From Areca catechu (taxonomy: Eukaryota; Streptophyta; Magnoliopsida; Arecales; Arecaceae): 64,000 bases of DNA. This document shows positions 17,818 through 28,587 of this stretch, one piece after another. How positions within the stretch are numbered: the first letter of the stretch is position 1; every line of letters starts with the position of its first letter. Position numbers and translations under genes: made by a program. The stretch covers positions 31,309,501 through 31,373,500 of the forward strand of contig CM038043.1 in assembly GCA_021397845.1 (NCBI GenBank). The letters are read 5' to 3'. The notes beneath the pieces were generated by a model, which saw only the letters and a program-made list of their open reading frames with translations, was not told the DNA's origin and searched no databases.

Positions 17818-18538
17818 GATAGTTTTTATGTTTAGCTAGTTTACATTTATGTGCTACCTATATGTTTTTCTTTGCTCCATGTTATGAATCAAATTTATAT
17901 CAATGTATGAAATATTTTGAATGATTGAAATCTTCTAGTTCGCATCTATGTCTTTCGATGAATGATTTAATATCTTCTCTGAATGAATGAATTACATTAC
18001 TTAATTTCAGTGCATTTATTTCTCTTTTCATTTTTAATGATTGACAAAAAGGGAGAGAAGTAAGTATAAAAGATAAAATGAAAGTTATAAGATAAAGGTA
18101 AGTAAATATATAAGATAAAAATGATATGTATCTGTGTTTGAGAAAGATCTTCGAAAATTTTTTTTGTGCATTAAGTGAGGGGGAGCAATCCTTCCTTTAA
18201 TTTGCGAAATATGTTTTGCTCGATTACTTGCAAAGCTCTTTGAAAATAAATTTTCTTTAAATCTTTTCTTGAGGGGGAGTATTTATACTTACCAGGTTTC
18301 ATTACTGAATTTATTATCCTTGAGCATGTTCCTTTTAGAGTGTCATGATACATGGATTTCATTCCTCTTTCTTTGCTCTGATACTCTTAGTACAATTTTG
18401 ATTTGAATGAGTTTTTAAACTTTCTTTCTCTATTTGAATACTTACTGCAATAAGCTTTATGCATATTGAAAATTTTTTGTTAGAGCTTATCAAGTGATTT
18501 ATATTTAAAGATTTTGTTATCATCAAAAAGGGAGAGAT
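17818..18538 (+). other. Copia-C 3' UTR with multiple PPT-like tracts
   Basis: AT-rich, non-coding. Purine tracts AAAAGGGAGAGAAG (near 18047), GAGGGGGAGC (near 18178), GAGGGGGAG (near 18271) and the terminal CAAAAAGGGAGAGAT (18524-18538) precede the LTR, as in the other Sireviruses here. Confidence 0.75.
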
Positions 18539-18819
18539 TATTGACTCAATTATTGATGTTGATGATAAACAAAATACTTAAGTATAAGTTAAGTACTAAC
18601 TATATCTTCAAAGTATATTTTTATAGAAAAAAGGTACTCACTAATTCTACAAGTTTTGTTTGCTTGTCAAAGAATGAAGAAGTCCCTTCCATGATTGAAA
18701 GACCAGCTTTTAATAGACTTAAGAACTTGAAGATTGCTTGAAATGACTTAAATAGTGAAGCACAACTTAATTTCAGTAGAGGTTCAATGGTTTTGAAGAA
18801 ATCTCAATCAAGAATCGAC

Positions 18820-19196
18820 TCAAAGTGTCAACTCACAGCTCAAGTGTCGACTCATGATAGTGGAAGTGTCGACTCAAGCTGGCATGCAGAATGTATTTCA
18901 TATGGCATGGCTGAAGTGTCAACTCACACTAGTCAAGTATCGACTCAAAGTGTCGACTCAAGGATAGGCTCATCATCTGAAAATTTTGGGTACAGAACTT
19001 GCTGAAATTGAAGACTTGCCTGAAGTGTCGACTCATAGTTGTTAAGTATCGACTCAAGTATCGACTCACCAGAAGAAGTGTCGACTCACCTGAGAATTCT
19101 AGAGAATTTCATTGAGGAAATTTAAACTCGATGTCGACTCATGGAATGCAAGTATCGACCTTAAGTGTCAACTCACAAGGTTGAAGTGTCGATACT
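18820..19196 (+). promoter_or_regulatory. GTCGAC palindrome cluster in the Copia-C LTR
   Basis: Roughly fifteen copies of GTGTCGACTCA-like motifs occur here, several decayed to GTATCGACTC or GTGTCAACTC. The flank type (…GACTC) differs from both Copia-A and Copia-B. Confidence 0.75.
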
Positions 19197-19625
19197 TGGA
19201 GTTCTGAAAATAGTAACATCTAGTTTTTCAAATGCAGAACTCGGCCCTCTTGCCTCCTAACGACTAGTTTTTCATGTCTAGTGGCTATAAACTGGTTTTA
19301 AGGCCTTGGGATTGTATTTAAGTGTTTGAAATCAAATCAAAACACAAGAGGAAAAAGAGGAAGAAGAGAAACAAAAAGAAAAGCAAGAAAAGAAGAGAAA
19401 AACTAAGTGCATTCACTCCCATTCATTGTGGTCAACAACCATCAACCAAAAAGAAGTCTCCAAGCATTCAAAGCCTTCAAGAAGCATTCAAGCTCAACTT
19501 TTGATCATTGATTGAGGCTTTATCAAGTTCAAGACAAGCAACTCCACCGAGCTTCAAAGAGAAATCTGCTTTACTTTGAAAGCTTTTATTGTTGCTTTAC
19601 TTTAAACCTTATCTCTTATTGTAAA

Positions 19626-19850
19626 GGTTCTTGGTTAGCTCTCAAAACCAAGGGAGGTTATTGGTGAGTCTTGAAAATCAATTAGGTTTTTGGTTAGTCC
19701 GAAAAACCAAGGAAGGTTATTGGTGAGCCTTGAAAATCAATTAGGTTTTTGGTTAGCCCGCAAAACCAAGGGAGGTTGTTGGTGAGCCTTAAAATCAATT
19801 AGGTTCTTGGTTAGCCCGTAAAACCAAGGGAGGTTTTGACTTGTGAGCCT
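19626..19850 (+). repeat. 59-bp tandem array in the Copia-C LTR
   Basis: About four units, with TTGGTTAG starting at 19631, 19690, 19749 and 19807. Each contains CAAAACCAAGGGAGGTT or close variants. It corresponds in position to the 72-bp array of Copia-A. Confidence 0.85.
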
Positions 19851-20192
19851 TATGAAAATAAGTCAGATTTTGATTAGTGAGCTCGAAAAACTAATTGGCT
19901 ATAATCGGTTGAGATTATAGTGAATTTTCAAGTAAATCTTAGGGAGTGGATGTAGGTGCATTGGAAAGCACCGAACCACTATATCTTGATTATGTTTGTG
20001 GACTGATTGTCTCTCTTTTGCTCTTTTATTATTGCATTTACATTTCCGTTGCATACTCATTAAGAGCATTATAATTCACCTTACACTAGCACTCATAATT
20101 GTTTATTGCATTTGGCACATATTCTTGCAAGTAAATATTTTATTTTTAGAAACCCAATTCACCCCCCCTCTTGGGTTGCTTACTGGGCAACA

Positions 20193-20389
20193 AAGATTAC
20201 CAGCGATATCTAGTTCGTTGGCAAGGACGACTTGAGTCTGATGATTCTTAGATCACCAGAGAGGACTTATAGAGAGTTGCCCCTGACTTACTAGAGTATT
20301 ATAACAGTGGAGTTGACCCATACCTGACAGGGTCGAGTTCCTCCCACCCGGGAAGAATTGGTCCGGGCATCAGGGCTAAAAGAAATTGA
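20193..20389 (+). pseudogene. Chr-1 pol C-terminus with chromodomain
   Basis: The frame directly behind the Copia-C LTR reads YQRYLVRWQGRLESDDS, then ITREDL and LLEYYNS. This is the chromodomain at the end of chromovirus integrases, with two in-frame stops (20250-20252 and 20268-20270), and the natural end UGA at 20387-20389. The domain normally tethers integration to chromatin marks. The rest of pol must lie left of Copia-C, off-window. Confidence 0.75.
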
Positions 20390-22309
20390 TAGGTTGAACC
20401 CACATCTCTGTGGATCACCTATGAGTAAAACCTTGAACCCCAACCCTTTTTACCATGTAAATATTTATTTTAAATTCTGGTTTATTTTGGGGTAAAACCT
20501 TTTTTACAAAGTTGAGTCAAAACCCCAATTGAGTCAAACCTTATTTAGCCAATTGGAGTTTAAATGGTCCAGTTTGAATTAGCCCTTCTTACCAACATTA
20601 ATTGGATTTTTATTCACAAGCCTAATTAAGTATGGTTGGTTATTTAGTTGAGTCATGTGATTTATTATTTATTGAGTCTATGTAACTAGTTGAGTCATTG
20701 AGTCCTGTATTACAAGAGGGGACCCAAGACAACATCCCATGTGCACCCAATTGAAGACCCATGTTACCCCATGTGTTAGCTAAAGACAACCTAGGTGCTA
20801 GCCCGAGTCACAACCTCTTCTTGGCGCCACCTTTTCAAGTATTTGAACATCAATACATGTCATGTTTGGACATGTCTTTGGGACAACACTGCTTGGCACT
20901 TCAACCAGGATAAGAGCACATGATATGTATGAAATTTGCTTGCCATTAAGACAACACATTTGCCACGTCATTTATATCTTGGCTGGCCTTTAAGAGAAGA
21001 CTTAATTGGCACTCCTCCTTTTAAGATAAGTAAGTGTGAAGGAATCTCATCCTTGGTGCCCCTCCTCTCAAATTAATTCATGCCAAAAGTATGAGAAGTC
21101 GGCCAAGCTTTCCACTCCTTCTTGTCACCCACTTTAAAGAGAGTTCTAAGGTATCCATTCACTAAATGAAAGAGGTTTAAAGGTTCTCTACCACAGCATT
21201 TCACTCAAATAGGTTGGAAGCTGCTTAAGTCTCAAGAACTCAAGAGTTTCACCAAAACACTTGAGTCCTCTCCTATCCAGACTGAAGAGTCCACTCACCT
21301 ACAGAAGACCACATCATCTAGACTCTAGAGTCCAACAAGCAAGGCCAAGTAATGGAGCATCTTGACCCTACATTAAGCCATCTCACCAATGCACCACTTG
21401 GGCGCCCACTTTGGATGAGAAGCCTCAAGTTGTCGCCCACTTTGAAAAGAGTCCAGATCTTCTTAGCAAACAAGAGTCCAGGCTGCCTAAAGTAGGATTC
21501 TAGGAGTTGTAGTCCAAGAAAAAAAAAAGACTAGTAGTTGTATCCCTTACACCACTAGTTGGGGGTCTATAAATACCCTTCCAATCCCTTTTGTAATTAA
21601 TCAATTATTATTCATCAATAAGAGTGTTATTCTGTCAAAATTTTCTTTCTTTGTTGTGTGCATCGTGGTGTGTGAGGCTCTTCCTTTGTTCTACGAAACA
21701 TCGCAGGGTGTGAGGCCCTACCTATCTAGCCGACCAGAAAATCCAAAAGCCACCATTTCTAAACCTTCCTTTCCATTCATTCTTTCTTTTTCTTTGCTAC
21801 TTCTTAATTTGTGATTTTCATTGTTGATTGTTACAGGTGATCAGGAGTCAAGATCAGGTGTTCTTGCCTTGGAACCAGCTTCATACGGAAGATCAGAGCC
21901 CAGGATCAAGTTCTTGAACCCTATCGTGAAGATCTTGAGAGTTCTGTCAAATCCAATTCAGAGGAGCATTTCTTTATTGGTAAAATCGAAACTTATTCCT
22001 TTCTCGTTATTCTCTGATTTGTTGATAAGATAAACCCTAATTTATGATGATTTTTCAATCACCAAGTCCTGCTTTTCCAGTTAATTTATATGTTTACATG
22101 CGGGTAAATAATTATAACTAGTTTTCTTTTACGTCTTCATTGAAGTCTTCCTTAAAAATCTGAAAAATATATATAAAAAAATTAGTTTCTATTTTTCTCT
22201 GCTAATTAGCTATTAATATCAGTAGTTTAATTTTAATTATTGTCTGCATCACTTACTTTATTCAAGAAATAGAAGGTGATCGACTGTACCAATGCCCAAC
22301 TTGGGAATC
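20390..22309 (+). repeat. Chr-1 3' LTR-like sequence
   Basis: Non-coding DNA right behind chromoviral pol. It has a TATA box (TCTATAAATACCC, near 21573), then AATTATTATTCATCAATAAG (a likely R region), and a leader with a splice-like TTGTTACAG|GTGATC near 21827. This fits an LTR, but neither end is resolved. It may end near 22251 (CTGCATCA), or continue past Tat-2 into 33027-33280. Confidence 0.5.
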
Positions 22310-22314
22310 CTTAG
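22310..22314 (+). repeat. Target-site duplication of Tat-2, left copy
   Basis: CTTAG here pairs with TTTAG at 33022-33026. Four of five bases match and the difference is one transition. Confidence 0.75.
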
Positions 22315-22511
22315 TGATGTGGTGAGATTGCTGACATGGGGGAGCTGACTGGCACCACGTCAAAGGAAGTTGTCGCATCGGATGCCATGTTAATTCTCCT
22401 ACTTGGACTCCTGCACCGAGCTGAGCTCCCTCAGGACAACGAGCTGAGCTCTGTCCTCTGCCAGGTCGATCCTGCGAGCTCGGGACGCCTAGGCTGGAGC
22501 CGCACTCTGCC

Positions 22512-22856
22512 CTCCAGAACGAGATCCTCGGAGATCGTGCCCCATGGTCGGAGTTGAGCTCAGCCCTCCTCCACCATGTGGAGCCTCTTCGAGGTCGAGC
22601 CCTTTGGACCGGGCCCGCACTCTACCCTCTAGAGAGAGACCCTCGGAGATCGTGCCCCATGGTCAGAGTCGAGCTCAGCCCTCCTCCACCATGTGGAACC
22701 TCTTCGAGGCCTAGCCCTTTGGACCGGGCCCGCACTCTGCCCTCCAGAGTGAGACACTCGGAGATCGTGCCCCACGGTTCGAGTCGAGCTCAGCCCTCCT
22801 CTGCCGCGTGGAGCCTCTTCGAGGCTGAGCCCTCTGGACCGGGCCCGCACTCTGCC
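22512..22856 (+). repeat. 115-bp triplication in the Tat-2 5' LTR
   Basis: Units start at 22512, 22627 and 22742 and each contains CTCGGAGATCGTGCCCCA. The same array lies in the 3' LTR (31802-32146). It sits about 450 bases upstream of the TATA box, in U3. Confidence 0.92.
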
Positions 22857-23311
22857 CTCCTCCACCGAGGTGGCCCCGCAAGCTCAGGACATCTAGGTTG
22901 GAGCGAGCCCTGCCATTCCAGCTCAGCCCTAGCTCAGTCGTGAGCACCGCCATCCCAGGACACCGGCGAGCCGTCCAAGGACTGCACTGGGACACCTGCC
23001 AGATCGCACTGACCGCCTGTAACCGCTGGTTATACCAGAAAGGGGAGAGACCCACTGATCGAGGCACCACGCTCCTCACTAACCGCCTGAACTACCTAAG
23101 AGAGGAAGTTAACCAAGAGATTTGAATCTCAGGGGCGGTGGCCCACCAATCGAGGTACTGCCAGGTTTCCTGGAATGAGGCGACCAAGGGGAATGTCAGA
23201 GCACATGACAGCTTCCCTTATCACGGATCGGGAAAGGCTCCTTGGGACACCCCGCACGTACCTGACAGTCCGGTGGAGATACCAAGACGAATGCCCAATG
23301 GTAACCTAGTC

Positions 23312-23318
23312 TATAAAA
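23312..23318 (+). promoter_or_regulatory. TATA box of the Tat-2 5' LTR
   Basis: TATAAAA in AGTCTATAAAACTCGG. The 3' LTR has the identical box at 32603-32609. It is the likely core promoter for genomic RNA. Confidence 0.75.
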
Positions 23319-23733
23319 CTCGGAGGTAACAGCTACAAGAAAGGAGAGAGACATAAGCTAGAACACACCAACACAAGTGCAAGCTCAACCAAAAAGAGCA
23401 CGGCACCACCAGCATACTCAAGCAAGGGCGGGCGGAAGGGCCACACAGAGACTCCCTCTAGCCAGGCCACTCTTCCCCCGACACACTTGCATCCCACTCT
23501 CACACTACTCACTCCTCCTAGTATGGAGTCCATCAAGAGGGGCTCGACCAGAAGGATCTGTTTCCCTGGATCGTCACTGACTTGACCGTCGGAGTGCTCC
23601 CGCCGGAAATCTCGGCCTGGGTCACTAACCCATGCTTTGTAGGTCCAGGACCATCGAACGGTGAGATAGTGAAGGAGGTGCGCTCCGACACCGATAGCAG
23701 CTATGAGCTACGGTGATCCTGGCGGCAATAAAT

Positions 23734-23750
23734 TGGCGCACCAGGTAGGG
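23734..23750 (+). promoter_or_regulatory. Tat-2 primer binding site
   Basis: TGGCGCACCAGGTAGGG follows three bases behind the LTR. Tat-E has TGGCGCGCCAGGTAAGG at the same place. The exact tRNA was not determined. Confidence 0.7.
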
Positions 23751-23775
23751 GGGCTCGGCGTACTGTGAGCAGTCT

Positions 23776-25300
23776 TTGATTCAGTTCAAGCCCTCCACCT
23801 CTTCCACCAGCCGTGCGGGGGACTCCCCGTCCCGGGGGAACCCGCACCGCCAAGAGGTAGAGCCACCCATCCCGGCTCAACCACCTCTGCTGGAATCCCA
23901 GCTGGCCACACTCGCCCAGCAGATGCAAGTCCTCGCCGTGGCAGTACGCCAGCTTCAGCAGCAACACCGGTCCTTAGCTACCCACCAATAGCCAGGGACA
24001 CCCGCGACCCATGCCGTGGCCCCCCGCGACAGTCTGCATTCCTTCCAAGGAAGGCCTTCGCAGCTGCGAGCCACTACTGATAACCGGGGCAGCCATCAAA
24101 CTCTGGTAAAAAGGCAACGAGCTGGCTCTGCTGATAGGGAGAGCCGCTCACCAAACCTCGGGCGGGCAGTGCCCAGACCCCACCGAGGCAGAAGAGCAAG
24201 GCCCCCCGTCATGGAGACCGTGCACCCATGTCACGTTCTTCATCTCCCTCAGTGGAGGGGTCTACTGATGAAGTCGTCAAGCGCATGACAGAGAAGCGCC
24301 TGGAGGAGCATGAACGCAAGCTGGCAGAGTTTTCCTGTCGGTTTGCCAACATGCAGGGCTCAGCTAGTGAGCCAGCGGGCTACGATGCCCGTCCTCCTTT
24401 CTTCCAAGAAATCCAAGGCGAGCCAATCCCGAGTTGGTTCCGTATGCCGTAGGTGGATCCCTATGATGGGACCACTAACCCCTTGGACCACCTGGAAAGC
24501 TACCGAACTCTCATGAGGGTCCAGGGGGCCACCGACGCTCTCCTTTGCGTTGCCTTTCCTGCTACTCTCCGGAAGGCAGCTCGGGTGTGGTTCACCCGTT
24601 TGGAGTCGGAGAGCATCAACTCTTTCGTCCAGTTAGGGCAGAAGTTCATGGCCCACTTCGACACCTGTTGGAAGTTGCCATGAGAGGCAGACAACCACTT
24701 CTCCATTCGGAAGCAGGACCGCAAGCCCCTATGAGACTACGTGGCCTGCTTCAAGGCCGCTGTGTTAAAGATTTACAACCTTGATGAGCTAGTTGCCATG
24801 CTGGCACTGAAGCGAGGGCTTAGGACCTCCTGCCTGACCTACTCGCTGGACAAGAAGCCCCCAAGACTTATTCTGAGCTCCTTCTCTGAGCTCAAAAGTA
24901 CATCCACGTCGAGAAGGCGGATCGTACGAGGTGGGAGCTCGATGGAAAGCCACTGAAGAAGCCAGCCCCCACCGAGATGCCCGGAACCCGGAAGCCAGCA
25001 CCCCAGGCTCTGAACTCCCAGAGGGACCGGCCAAGACTAAAAGGGGCTCCCTTTCTGAGGAGAGTTACACCCCTCTCCTCGCCCCGAGGATAAAAATTCT
25101 CATGAAAATCGAAGGCGAGGATTACTTGAGCCGCCCACCTCCGATGAAGTCCTCCACTGGCTGTGATAAAACAAAATACTATCGCTTTCACCACGACCAT
25201 GGCCACGATACCGAGGAATGCCACAACCTCAAGTGGAAAATCGAAGAACTCATCAAGAGGGGCTACCTCAAAAGGTTCGTGGGGGGCAGACCTCAGGTGG
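23776..25300 (+). pseudogene. Tat-2 gag
   Basis: A broken capsid gene. An N-terminal segment with a Gln/Leu-rich helix (ATLAQQMQVLAVAVRQLQQQ) is followed by the gag core: IPSWFRMP, VDPYDGTTNPLDHLESYRTL, then ARVWFTRLESESINSFVQLG near 24430-24640. The terminal zinc-knuckle region HHDHGHDTEECHNLKWKIEE is near 25180-25260. Stops lie at 24450-24452 and 24681-24683, with another near 24733, and frames change near 24220 and 24900. In the knuckle the first Cys expected from relatives is Tyr (KYYRFH). All breaks look like decay. Confidence 0.85.
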
Positions 25301-25469
25301 AATCCCAAGCGCTCATCGCTCTCCCACCGGCTCCAGCTATCGACAACCACCCAAATGAGAAGCCGATGAGCATGATCTCCTGGGGAGCTGCGCGCGAGCC
25401 CAAAAGGGCCCGGGGGGCAGGGGATCCTGAGAATGTACTCCCCTTTATGAGGGAAGGGGAAGATGGGAA

Positions 25470-25850
25470 AAAAAATGTAAATAATGATGCCATGGTCGTC
25501 GAGATAACGATCGCGAGGCACCTTGTAAAACGCATCATGGTTGATAGTGGAAGCTCCACAGATCTGCTTTTTTACAATGCCTTCTCCAGGATGAACCTTT
25601 CTCCCGATCAACTCAAACTTGTGCATGCACCCCTTGTCGGTTTCACGGGTGATTCCGTAAGGGTAGAGGGAGAGATCACTCTCTCGGTCACTGCCGGGAC
25701 CCCACCTTGATAGAGCACCGTTATGATGACTTTTACGGTTGTCAGGCTTCCTTCTGCCTACAACGTGATCTTGGGCCGACCTGGGCTCAACTTACTCGAT
25801 GCCATTGTCTCCACTAAGAGGCTACTTGTACAGTTCCCCACTCCCTACGG
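25470..25850 (+). pseudogene. Tat-2 protease
   Basis: The aspartic protease has its active site intact, MVDSGSSTDLLF (25540-25575), and the C-terminal YNVILGRPGLN block (25759-25791). A stop at 25708-25710 separates the two halves. It would have processed Gag and Gag-Pol. Confidence 0.85.
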
Positions 25851-26199
25851 TATCGGGAAAATAAGGGGAGCACCCCAGCCGATGCAGCATTGCTTCCAAA
25901 CCCTCCCTGGGGCCGAGGTCCCCGAGGATGACCCCAAGGTAGACAATCTCGACCAAAGGGCCCAAGACCCCAGGGGAGGCCCAGTCGAACGTCTACTCGC
26001 TTATCCACTCGGAGATGATCCCATGATGATGGTGCAAATTGGAGCCCAGCTACCCGAGGAGGAGAGGGCCCAACTACTGGAGTTTTTGCGGGCGAGCACG
26101 GATGTTTTCGCCTGGATAGCGGTGGACGTGCCAGGTAACCCTCCTGACATCATTACTCACAAATTAAGTGTTGACCCAAAGCACAGGCCAGTTCGGCAG

Positions 26200-26991
26200 A
26201 AGAAGAGAAGCTTCGCCCCAGAGAGGTAGGCAGCTATCAAGGAGGAAGTTGACAAACTCCTAGCTGCCGGTTTCGTTCAAGAAGTCCAGTATCCGAGCTG
26301 GCTGGCAAATATAGTCATAGTAAAAAAGAACAATGGCAAGTGGAGGATCTGTGTAGACTACACCGACCTCAACAAAGCTTGCCCGAAGGATAGCTTCCCT
26401 CTGTCGAAGATCGACCAGCTGGTGGACGCCACCTCTAGCCACAAGCTACTCTCCTTCATGGATGCATTCTCTGGGTACAACCAGATTCGTATGCATACAA
26501 AGGATGAGGAGCACACCGCCTTCATCAACGACTAGGGGATGTACTGCTACAGGATGATGCCTTTCGGTCTGAAGAATGCAGGAGCTACATACCAGCGTCT
26601 GGTCAACAAGGTCTTCAAGGACCAAATTGGCCAGAACATGCAAGTATATGTGGATGACATGCTCGTCATGAGCAAGCCAAGCTTGAGCCATATCACTGAC
26701 CTCGTCGAATCCTTCCACAACCTGCGGCAACATCAAATGAAGCTGAATCTGGCAAAGTGCGCTTTTGGAGTGGCGGTAGGAAAATTCCTCGACTTTATGG
26801 TCACCCAAAGAGGCATCGAAGCGAACCCGAAAAAGGTTCAAGCAATCATCGACATGGAGCACCCAACCTCCAATAAGCAGGTCCAGCACCTGATGGGGTG
26901 TGTCACCGCCCTTAGCAGATTCATCTCGAGGTCGGCCGACCGTTGCCTTCCATTCTTCAAGGAGTTGCACAAGATGCATGACTTCACCTAG
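26200..26991 (+). pseudogene. Tat-2 reverse transcriptase
   Basis: One continuous frame holds the RT blocks: KLLAAGFVQEVQYPSWLAN, NGKWRICVDYTDLNKACPKD, FMDAFSGYNQI, YRMMPFGLKNAGATYQ and the catalytic YVDDMLV near 26647-26667. Stops at 26227-26229, 26533-26535 and 26989-26991 fit single transitions from Gln or Trp codons. The catalytic residues themselves are preserved. Confidence 0.9.
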
Positions 26992-27430
26992 ATGGAGGAG
27001 TGCAGAACATCCTTCGAGGAGCTGAAGAAATTCCTCACCTCTCCCCCGTTGCTCTCTAGGCCGGAGGAGGGGGAGGAGCTCCTGCTCTATCTGGCGGTTA
27101 CACTAGGAGCCGTCAGCTCGGTTCTCATCCGTGCAAATGAGGACAAATCTCAGAAGCCGGTATACTACACCAGCAAAATCCTTCGCGATGCAGAGATCAA
27201 GTATACTCGCTCCGAGAAACTCATTTTTGCACTAATAATATCTGCTAAGCGCCTCATGCCCTATTTTCAAGCACACCCAATAGTGGTTGTGATGGACCAG
27301 CCACTGAGGACCATACTCAGCCGACCAGAAACTTCTAGGAGATTGGCCAAATGGTCCCTGCTGCTCAGCGAGTTCGACATAGTGTATCGACCGAGGCCCT
27401 CACAGAAGGCCCAAGTCCTAGCTGACTTCG
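26992..27430 (+). pseudogene. Tat-2 RNase H (gypsy type)
   Basis: It directly continues RT, with LLLYLAVTLGAVSSVLIR, KPVYYTSKILRDAEIKYTRS and LAKWSLLLSEFDIVYRPRPS. This is the usual degenerate gypsy RNase H and connection region. No stop inside. Confidence 0.85.
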
Positions 27431-27469
27431 TGGTCGAGTGCACCGGTTTCATCGAGGAGCCGGAGCAAA

Positions 27470-27790
27470 TAATAGCGGAGCTCGGACCAGGAGAGGAACC
27501 TTGGATCCTTCATGTGGACAGAGCATCCAATTCCGGCGGGAGCGGAGCAGGCCTCATCCTCACCAACGGCGATGGGGTTGTGACAGAATGCGCCCTTCTC
27601 TTCAAATTCGTCGTAACAAACAACCAGGCGGAGTACGAGGCACTCCTCACGGGTCTAAGAGTCTCCCGCGAGCTGGGTGTGCAGAATCTAAAAGTCTTCA
27701 CTACTCCCAGCTAGTTGCGGGATAAGTCTCCGGAGAGTATAAAGCCAGGGATGCCCGGATGATGAAGTACCTAGAGCGGGTCCGCTCGAG
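27470..27790 (+). pseudogene. Tat-2 second RNase H (archaeal-type, aRH)
   Basis: WILHVDRASNSGGSGAGLIL carries the first catalytic Asp and NNQAEYEALLTGL the Glu. The third Asp, expected just before SQLV, is lost: a one-base deletion near 27703 shifts the frame and removes it, after which SQLVAG and the rest continue in another frame with a UAA. An extra aRH is a hallmark of the Tat lineage. Confidence 0.85.
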
Positions 27791-28214
27791 CATGGCAGGC
27801 TTTCGGCGTTTCAGCATCTTTCACATCCCTCATGGAGAGAATGCGTGCACGGATGCACTGTCCAGGCTCCCGACCCTGCCAGACTCATCACTGGGACGTG
27901 CCTACGTTGAGTATCTCGAAGGTCCCAGCTACGAAAGCTTAGAGGAGGTGCATCAAGTCGCCCCCAAGCTGAGCTGGATGGATAAGTATATCAGGTACAT
28001 CACCAATGGTTCCTTACCCGAGGACCGGGTAGAAGCAGCCCTTGTCAAGAAGAAGGCCTCCCAGTTCGTTCTGATGGAGGGCCAGCTCTACCGCAGATCT
28101 TACTCCTATCCACTCTTGAGGTGCCTCAGGCCCATTGAGGCAACCTTTGTACTCCAAGAGATACATGAAGGCCTCTGCGGGAACCATGTGGGAGGGCGAA
28201 CACTGGCTTATAAA
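27759..28214 (+). pseudogene. Tat-2 aRH end and integrase zinc finger, then deletion
   Basis: The frame gives the RNase H end (FSIFHIPHGENACTDALSRL), a linker, then the start of the integrase zinc finger (EIHEGLCGNHVGGRTLAYKA, up to about 28211). Integrase identity ends there. CxxC, DDE core and C-terminus are absent, and antisense-gene tail sequence follows. Compared with Tat-1 (3-1085), about 0.9 kb of coding sequence is gone. Confidence 0.85.
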
Positions 28215-28587
28215 GCCCTCAGGCACCTTGGACCGGGGCCTAGCTCTCCGGCCAAGGAACCACTGAGCCAAGCTGCTCACAACTGCCAGAACCTTACGCT
28301 CGACTTGCCGACACCAAAGCCTGGTAATTAATCCCCAGGCAAGGTGAGACCCTCTTCTCTGATCTCCCCACTCATCTAAAAAAAAAAAAGAGAAAGAAGA
28401 AAGAAAGAGAGAGAGGGGAAGGAAAGAAAGAGAAAAAAAGGGAAGAACCAAGTAAAGGATGGGTTGCAAGAAAGTTCAAATTTTATTAACCGAGAGTCAG
28501 TCACAAATAATTTTTGGGCCCCCGACATGCCGGGTGACCCCGACCAAGTACAGAAAAAAAACAAAGTACAAAAGAAAGAAGAAAAGA
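28215..28587. other. Tat-2 junction between deleted integrase and antisense gene
   Basis: Non-coding except for chance frames. Contains purine-rich simple sequence (28378-28440). The antisense transcript would end here. Confidence 0.5.

Larger units (their letters stand above)
17557..20192 (+). mobile_element. Copia-C: SIRE/Maximus-type copia retrotransposon, 3' end
   Basis: The visible part is the end of ORF3, a 3' UTR with several purine tracts, a PPT and a complete 3' LTR ending GGGCAACA like Copia-A. Tat-1 sits directly on its left, so the missing part of Copia-C should lie beyond the 5' LTR of Tat-1, outside the window. Chromoviral pol follows at once on the right, so Copia-C had itself inserted into Chr-1. 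Confidence 0.85.
18539..20192 (+). repeat. Copia-C 3' LTR
   Basis: About 1.65 kb. The start TATTGACTC is placed by alignment with the Copia-A end (TGTTGGCTTTGACTC on -); its second base is changed, so the canonical TG is lost. It ends GGGCAACA. Inside are a GTCGAC cluster, a TATTTAA box at 19315-19321, a 59-bp array, and the family signature AATTCACCCCCCCTCTTGGG near the end. Confidence 0.85.
22315..23730 (+). repeat. Tat-2 5' LTR
   Basis: It starts TGATGTGG and ends GGCGGCAATA, where the 3' LTR has GGCGGTAACA. It contains three 115-bp units, a TATA box at 23312-23318 and the Tat R/U5 motif at 23578-23608. Confidence 0.93.

Noticed and set aside
22336..23079. ORFs on both strands in the Tat-2 LTR, and again at 31804-32477
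   Set aside because: Products of the GC-rich 115-bp repeat inside LTRs; present in both LTRs and in several frames.
24892..25626. 244-codon - ORF in Tat-2 gag/protease
   Set aside because: Shadow of the gag-protease frame; the + frame holds the zinc-knuckle region and DSG active site.
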